The notes beneath the pieces are model-generated. The model ran no database searches. It saw nothing but the letters and a program-made list of their open reading frames with translations, and was not told the origin of the DNA. Of a stretch of DNA of 64,000 nucleotides, positions 60,057 to 64,000 are shown piece by piece (the first letter of the stretch is position 1; each line of letters begins with the position of its first letter). The DNA lies in NCBI RefSeq assembly GCF_020923495.1, contig NZ_CP064048.1:1800501-1864500 (forward strand), written 5' to 3'. This DNA is from Brevibacillus sedimenti (GTDB lineage: Bacteria; Bacillota; Bacilli; Brevibacillales; Brevibacillaceae). A program made the translations under genes and the position numbers.

Positions 60057-61523
60057 ATGGCGAATGAAAAAGCGTATGTAAAGGAGATTACCCCGCAGTC
60101 GGAAGACTTTTCGCGCTGGTACATCGATACGATTACCAAGGCGGATCTGATGGATTACACACCAGTCCGCGGCTGTATCGTGTTCAAGCCGGACGGGTAC
60201 GAGCTGTGGGAGCGGATTCAGGCGGCGATGGACAAACGGTTCAAGGAGACGGGCCACCGCAACGCCTATTTCCCGATGCTGATTCCCGAGTCGTTTTTCC
60301 AAAAAGAGAAGGAGCACGTGGAAGGCTTCAATCCGGAGCTGCCCTGGGTGACCGAAGCGGGCGGCGAAAAGCTGGAAGAGCGGCTCGCCCTGCGGCCGAC
60401 ATCGGAGACGATCATCGGCCACATGTACAGCCAGTGGATTCAGAGCTATCGCGATCTGCCGGTGCTGATCAACCAGTGGGCCAACGTCTTTCGCTGGGAA
60501 AAGCGGACGCTGCCGTTCCTGCGCACGTCTGAATTCCTCTGGCAGGAGGGGCATACCGCCCACGCCAACGAGGAGGAAGCGCGGCAGGAAACGATGCAGA
60601 TGCTGGACATCTACAGCGAGGTGGTCGAACAGGAGCTGGCCATCCCTGTCTGGAAAGGGCAGAAGACGCCGAGCGAACGCTTTGCCGGCGCAGTGGACAC
60701 CTATTCCATCGAAGCGATGATGAAGGACGGCAAGGCGGTGCAGGCCGGCACCTCGCACTACCTGGGTGAAAACTTTGCCAGAGGCTTTGACATCAAGTTT
60801 CTCGACAGGGACAATCAGTTCAAGTACGTCCATACCACTTCGTGGGGGACGTCCACCCGCCTGATCGGGTCGATGATCATGGTTCACGGTGACGATCGCG
60901 GTCTGGCGCTGCCGCCGCGTGTGGCACCGACCCAGGTGGTGATGATCCCGGTCGGTCCGCCCAAACTGCGGGAAAAGGTGATGGAGAAGTTCGATCCGCT
61001 GTTTGACGCTCTGAAGGCGGCGGGCGTGCGGGTGAAGGCAGACCTGCGTGAAGAGACGCCGGGCTGGAAGTTCAACGAGTGGGAAATGCGCGGCGTGCCG
61101 ATTCGCCTGGAGATTGGTCCGCGCGATGTGGACAACGGACAGGTGGTCCTGGCCCGTCGCGATACCGGCGAAAAGGTGACGGTCGCCCTGGACCGGGCAG
61201 TGGAAGCGGTCGCCGACCTGCTGGAAGAGATTCAGCGGAACATGTTTGAAAAGGCGCTGGCGTTCCGTACCGCCCACTCCCACCTGGACATCGACACCCT
61301 GGATGCGCTGAAGGAGCACATCGCCAAGGCGGAAAGCGAAAACCGCATTGCCGGCTGGGTGCTGGCCGGCTGGTGCGGCGACGACGCTTGCGAGGCGAAA
61401 GTGAAAGAGGAGACCAAGTTCACCTCCCGCAACATTCCGTTTGAGCCGCCGACAGTCAAGCATACCTGCATCACCTGCGGCGGGGAAGCCAAACATACTG
61501 TCTGGTTCGCTCGCGCCTATTAA
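60057..61523 (+). CDS. proS: Prolyl-tRNA synthetase, archaeal/eukaryote-like (type 3)
   Basis: 488 residues from ATG 60057 behind GAGGAG; upstream in-frame codons lie in the leader. Class II core: motif 2 around FRWEKRTLPFLRTSEFLWQE, motif 3 near the GGxxE-type end, substrate loop LRPTSETIIGHMYSQWI. It lacks the large editing insertion of the bacterial type and carries the C-terminal zinc domain with CGDDACEAKV and CITCGG, ending in WFARAY with the terminal Tyr typical of this class. T-box control fits. Some Bacillales carry this form, alone or as a second enzyme. Confidence 0.95.
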   Translation: MANEKAYVKEITPQSEDFSRWYIDTITKADLMDYTPVRGCIVFKPDGYELWERIQAAMDKRFKETGHRNAYFPMLIPESFFQKEKEHVEGFNPELPWVTEAGGEKLEERLALRPTSETIIGHMYSQWIQSYRDLPVLINQWANVFRWEKRTLPFLRTSEFLWQEGHTAHANEEEARQETMQMLDIYSEVVEQELAIPVWKGQKTPSERFAGAVDTYSIEAMMKDGKAVQAGTSHYLGENFARGFDIKFLDRDNQFKYVHTTSWGTSTRLIGSMIMVHGDDRGLALPPRVAPTQVVMIPVGPPKLREKVMEKFDPLFDALKAAGVRVKADLREETPGWKFNEWEMRGVPIRLEIGPRDVDNGQVVLARRDTGEKVTVALDRAVEAVADLLEEIQRNMFEKALAFRTAHSHLDIDTLDALKEHIAKAESENRIAGWVLAGWCGDDACEAKVKEETKFTSRNIPFEPPTVKHTCITCGGEAKHTVWFARAY

Positions 61524-61541
61524 ACCGTCCTCAACACAAAA

Positions 61542-61574
61542 GGGCACCCGTGTCTATCGGGTGCCCGCTTTTTC
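61542..61574. terminator. proS terminator
   Basis: GGGCACCCG (61542-61550) and CGGGTGCCC (61558-61566), then GCTTTTTC. Overlaps the 3' end of the convergent HAD gene. Confidence 0.88.
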
Positions 61575-62210
61575 ATTACCCAGGACCCAATCTGTAAAGG
61601 ACCCGGGGTCTGTAAACAGGTAATCCGGTTCGGGCTGGAAGCAGCCCGCTTTTTGTGTGACTGGCAGCCAATCCACGCCGACCGTGACCAGGGATGCGGC
61701 CCGTCCCGCAAGTACATCGGCATCGCTGTCTCCCACGTACAGCGTTTGTTCGGCGCGTGCTCCCAGTTGTTTCATTGCCGACAGAATGCCTTCGGGATCG
61801 GGCTTTGGCCGTGACACGTCGTCGCCAGTGATGACCACGTCAAAATAGCGGTCCAGCCCCCACGCCTGCAGGGAAATGTCGGCGCTGCGCCGCCCTTTTC
61901 CGGTGACAATGCCCATGGCGAAGCCGGCCTCGCGCAGCCGGTCCAGCATCAGCGCGATTTCCGATGGATTGTGCACGTGCCGGTGTCCTTCCGCATAGAC
62001 CCGGAAAAAGTGGTCGAGAGCCTGTTCCAGCTGTTCTGGCGGAATCATCGCCTGCAGAATGTCAGTCTCCGTCGGTCCGAACATGGCGAGGATCTCCTCG
62101 TCTGTGTAGTGGCGGTGGAGATACTGCTGAAACGTCGAGCGAAACGCGGTGAAAATCAGCGGCAGCGTATCTGCGACGGTGCCGTCAAAATCAAACAGGA
62201 TGGTGCACAT
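61554..62210 (-). CDS. HAD-superfamily phosphatase, PpaX/Gph-like
   Basis: 218 residues from ATG 62210 (AAGGAGG upstream). HAD motifs: I FDFDGTVADT (nucleophile Asp), II IVTGKGRRS, III Lys in SRPKPDPEG, IV VGDSDADVLAG. The small helical cap after motif I (subtype IA) is as in pyrophosphatase PpaX and phosphoglycolate phosphatase Gph; position gives no further hint. Overlaps the proS terminator at its 3' end. Confidence 0.9.
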   Translation of the reverse strand: MCTILFDFDGTVADTLPLIFTAFRSTFQQYLHRHYTDEEILAMFGPTETDILQAMIPPEQLEQALDHFFRVYAEGHRHVHNPSEIALMLDRLREAGFAMGIVTGKGRRSADISLQAWGLDRYFDVVITGDDVSRPKPDPEGILSAMKQLGARAEQTLYVGDSDADVLAGRAASLVTVGVDWLPVTQKAGCFQPEPDYLFTDPGSFTDWVLGNEKAGTR

Positions 62211-62309
62211 TGCCAACCTCCTTGCCGTCAAACATGGGCGAAAACCATCGCGCAAACATGATGTTCGTGTGTCAGCGTGACAGTCATTCCTATGCGTCAG
62301 GCAAAGCGG

Positions 62310-62927
62310 TTATTCGTCGCTGTCCTCAACCCCGTCGCCCTCGTCTTCGGCCGGATCGGGCGGCATCAGCGGAAACAGCACGTCAAAGAACTTGAATTTG
62401 CGGCGGCCGTTTTCATTTTTCAGCCCCTTGTACTTTTGCAGCAGTTCGCTGATCTCGTCCACCAGCTGATTCCGTTCTTCCTGATTTAAATAAAATTCAG
62501 TTAAATTGAACGCGAACGTGTCCTTGTACTCTTTGCGCACGTCCACATCGCTGGCCACAAACCGGTTGAGTGTCCGCATCAAATCCTGCTCCGTGGTGCG
62601 GAACGGCGTAAACATGATGTCGCTCAACTGCTGTGCGTTTTCTTCGATCATCAGCTGCAGTTTGACCTGGATCACCTTGGCCACAGGCTGATAGTACTTC
62701 TCCACGATCGAGCCTTTGACCCGGGTGTCCACCTGTTCCAAAAGACCGACGCGGACCAGCTCCTTCACATGGTAATGCAGGCGAGCGGCGTTTTCGCCCA
62801 GTTCGGTCGCGATCTGCTTCGCCGTGCGGGGCTCCAGGTCTTCAAACAGTTCCAAAATCTTTACGCGCTCCGGTATGGCAAGAGATTTAAGGGCATCCGG
62901 CTCGGTTACCTGAAAAAACTCCTTCAT
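62310..62927 (-). CDS. ArsR-type winged-helix transcriptional regulator
   Basis: 205 residues. N-terminal HTH (about 10-75): ALKSLAIPERVKILELFEDL, RTAKQIATELGENAARLHYH, VKELVRVGLLEQVDTRVKGS; then a long helical region (VIQVKLQLMIEENAQQLSDI, QEERNQLVDEISELLQKY), as in YcbA/YdfF-like ArsR relatives with C-terminal dimerisation helices. Acidic tail EDEGDGVEDSDE. No Cys, so not a metal sensor. Targets unknown; it is divergent from bcp. Confidence 0.88.
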   Translation of the reverse strand: MKEFFQVTEPDALKSLAIPERVKILELFEDLEPRTAKQIATELGENAARLHYHVKELVRVGLLEQVDTRVKGSIVEKYYQPVAKVIQVKLQLMIEENAQQLSDIMFTPFRTTEQDLMRTLNRFVASDVDVRKEYKDTFAFNLTEFYLNQEERNQLVDEISELLQKYKGLKNENGRRKFKFFDVLFPLMPPDPAEDEGDGVEDSDE

Positions 62928-63113
62928 GATTGATTCACCATCCAGCTACTACGCCAAATTTTATAATTCTTTATTTTTGACAATTTTCCTATCCTTCCAT
63001 TTTATCGTCTTCCTCCCAAATACGCAACGTGCGAGCAGATGAAGTGGATCTGCGCTTTGTGGTAAAATGAGACAAGCGCGTCAATAAAAATTGAAACGGA
63101 AAGTAGGGATTTC

Positions 63114-63587
63114 ATGATGGTAGCAGTAGGACAAGCGGCGCCTGATTTTACCCTGCAGGCGAACGGCAATCGGACGATTTCTCTTCGGGATTTTCGCGGT
63201 CAATACGTAGTGTTGTACTTTTATCCCAAGGACATGACCCCGGGCTGCACGACGGAAGCGTGCGATTTTCGCGACTATCACCCGAAGTTTGCCGAGCTGA
63301 ACACGGTGGTGCTCGGCATCAGCCCCGACGATGTCAAATCGCATGACAAGTTCGTTGCCAAGCACGAGCTGCCGTTTCCGCTGCTGGCCGACCCGGATCA
63401 TCAGGTGGCGGAGGCGTACGGCGTCTGGGTGCTGAAAAAGATGTACGGCCGGGAATACATGGGCATTGAACGCTCTACATTTCTCATCGACCCGGAAGGC
63501 ACGATCGTCAAGGTGTGGCCCAAGGTAAAAGTGAAGGGGCACGTCGAGGAAGTGCTGCAAACGATTGAGCAACTGCAGCAGCAATAA
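63114..63587 (+). CDS. bcp: Thioredoxin-dependent thiol peroxidase (peroxiredoxin Q)
   Basis: Reduces hydroperoxides using thioredoxin. 157 residues: AVGQAAPDFTLQANGNRTIS, YFYPKDMTPGCTTEACDFRD with peroxidatic Cys (PGCT) and a possible resolving Cys five residues later, and GRSTFLID-like ERSTFLIDPEGTI. The C-x4-C spacing is the alpha-helical (atypical 2-Cys) Bcp form. Two adjacent ATG codons; the first is used. Divergent from the ArsR-type gene. Confidence 0.95.
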   Translation: MMVAVGQAAPDFTLQANGNRTISLRDFRGQYVVLYFYPKDMTPGCTTEACDFRDYHPKFAELNTVVLGISPDDVKSHDKFVAKHELPFPLLADPDHQVAEAYGVWVLKKMYGREYMGIERSTFLIDPEGTIVKVWPKVKVKGHVEEVLQTIEQLQQQ

Positions 63588-63681
63588 CATTAGCCCCTCT
63601 GTCGCGCCTGCTCACGCGAGGAAGGCTTTTTCATTCAAGGATACTACACGCATCATGATGCAAGACATTGGAGGAAATACG

Positions 63682-64000
63682 ATGACCGTATCGACCGACT
63701 ACATGGTGGAGATGTTTTGCCGCCTGGCCAACACGCCCAGTCCGACCGGCAATACCGCCAAAGTAATGGCCCTGATCGAAGCAGAATTGAGCCGATTGGG
63801 CATCGACTATGTTCGCACCAACAAGGGAGCGGTGCTGGCCACCCTGCCTGGCAGAAACGACGACAAGCAACGACTGCTGACGGCCCATGTGGACACGCTG
63901 GGCGCAATGGTAAAAGAGATCAAGGAAAACGGCCGGCTGAAACTGGACTTGATTGGCGGGTTCGCGTGGAACGCCGTGGAAGGTGAGCACTGCATGATCG
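63682..64000 (+). CDS. M42-family metallo-aminopeptidase (3' end cut by window edge)
   Basis: The first 106 codons are visible, from ATG 63682 behind GGAGGAAA; the frame is open at the window end. Reads TVSTDYMVEMFCRLANTPSP, TGNTAKVMALIEAELSRLGI, and the first metal site in LLTAHVDTLGAMVKEI (HxDTxG), followed by GGFAWNAVEGEHC. These are the opening blocks of M42 (FrvX/glutamyl-aminopeptidase-like) enzymes. About 240 residues should follow. Confidence 0.9.
   Translation, partial: MTVSTDYMVEMFCRLANTPSPTGNTAKVMALIEAELSRLGIDYVRTNKGAVLATLPGRNDDKQRLLTAHVDTLGAMVKEIKENGRLKLDLIGGFAWNAVEGEHCMI

Overview
The window looks like chromosome of a high-GC, endospore-forming member of the Bacillales, most plausibly Brevibacillus or a close relative (inference from content and order, not from any rRNA gene). 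Reasons: strong AGGAGG-type ribosome sites, sigma-A promoters with 17-base spacers, T-box leaders, a c-di-AMP riboswitch, a complete Lia-type envelope-stress operon, and the order yfhP - mutY - (tiny genes) - fabL - ntdP/ygaC - ygaD - ... - gsaB-type hemL, which recalls the Bacillus subtilis yfhP-to-gsaB segment. I see no insertion sequence, prophage, CRISPR array, rRNA or tRNA gene. Both ends cut genes (an ABC ATPase on the left, an M42 peptidase on the right).

Layout. 1-4.0 kb: an ABC exporter pair divergent from an OmpR-type two-component system. 4.2-6.4 kb: yitT, then a DUF2087 regulator with a promoter-embedded palindrome and a GIY-YIG-like partner. 6.5-12.8 kb: a secreted family-10-like glycoside hydrolase, mqnB-mqnD of the futalosine menaquinone pathway, a VOC protein, a serpin, ridA, and two gene remnants (DUF4180, GNAT). 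13-17 kb: rlmCD-type methyltransferase, T-box-controlled ilvA, a tiny YhfH-like zinc protein. 17-21.4 kb: M29 aminopeptidase, bioY under a BirA-type operator, a P450. 21.5-29.5 kb: a second two-component system, an NlpC/P60 hydrolase with a Gln-rich tail under a c-di-AMP riboswitch, and a lia operon (liaI-like, pspA, a phospholipid-methyltransferase-like gene, liaF, liaS, liaR). 29.6-36 kb: unknown secreted protein, prpE, yneF, TSUP exporter, sodA, an extradiol dioxygenase, yfhP. 36-45 kb: mutY, a run of six tiny or small minus-strand genes with two near-identical tandem terminators, fabL, GNAT, ntdP, ABC and MFS exporters, a beta-hydroxyacid dehydrogenase. 45-55 kb: YugP protease, a 1510-residue GltB variant without gltD, hemL/gsaB, a three-gene ABC-2 exporter. 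55-58.6 kb: an AT-richer island with an SdpABC-type killing-peptide operon. 58.7-64 kb: FMN-riboswitch-controlled ribU, T-box-controlled proS (archaeal/eukaryote-like type), a HAD phosphatase, an HTH regulator, bcp and an M42 peptidase.

The most interesting items are the SdpABC operon, whose toxin region has only one cysteine and which has no recognisable sdpI/sdpR beside it; the tiny-gene cluster at 37.6-38.8 kb; the phospholipid-methyltransferase-like gene inside the lia operon; and a two-copy dispersed repeat that sits next to a hairpin at both places. Vitamin and amino-acid genes here are controlled mainly by RNA or classic operators (BirA, FMN, T-boxes), while envelope functions are controlled by two-component systems and c-di-AMP.
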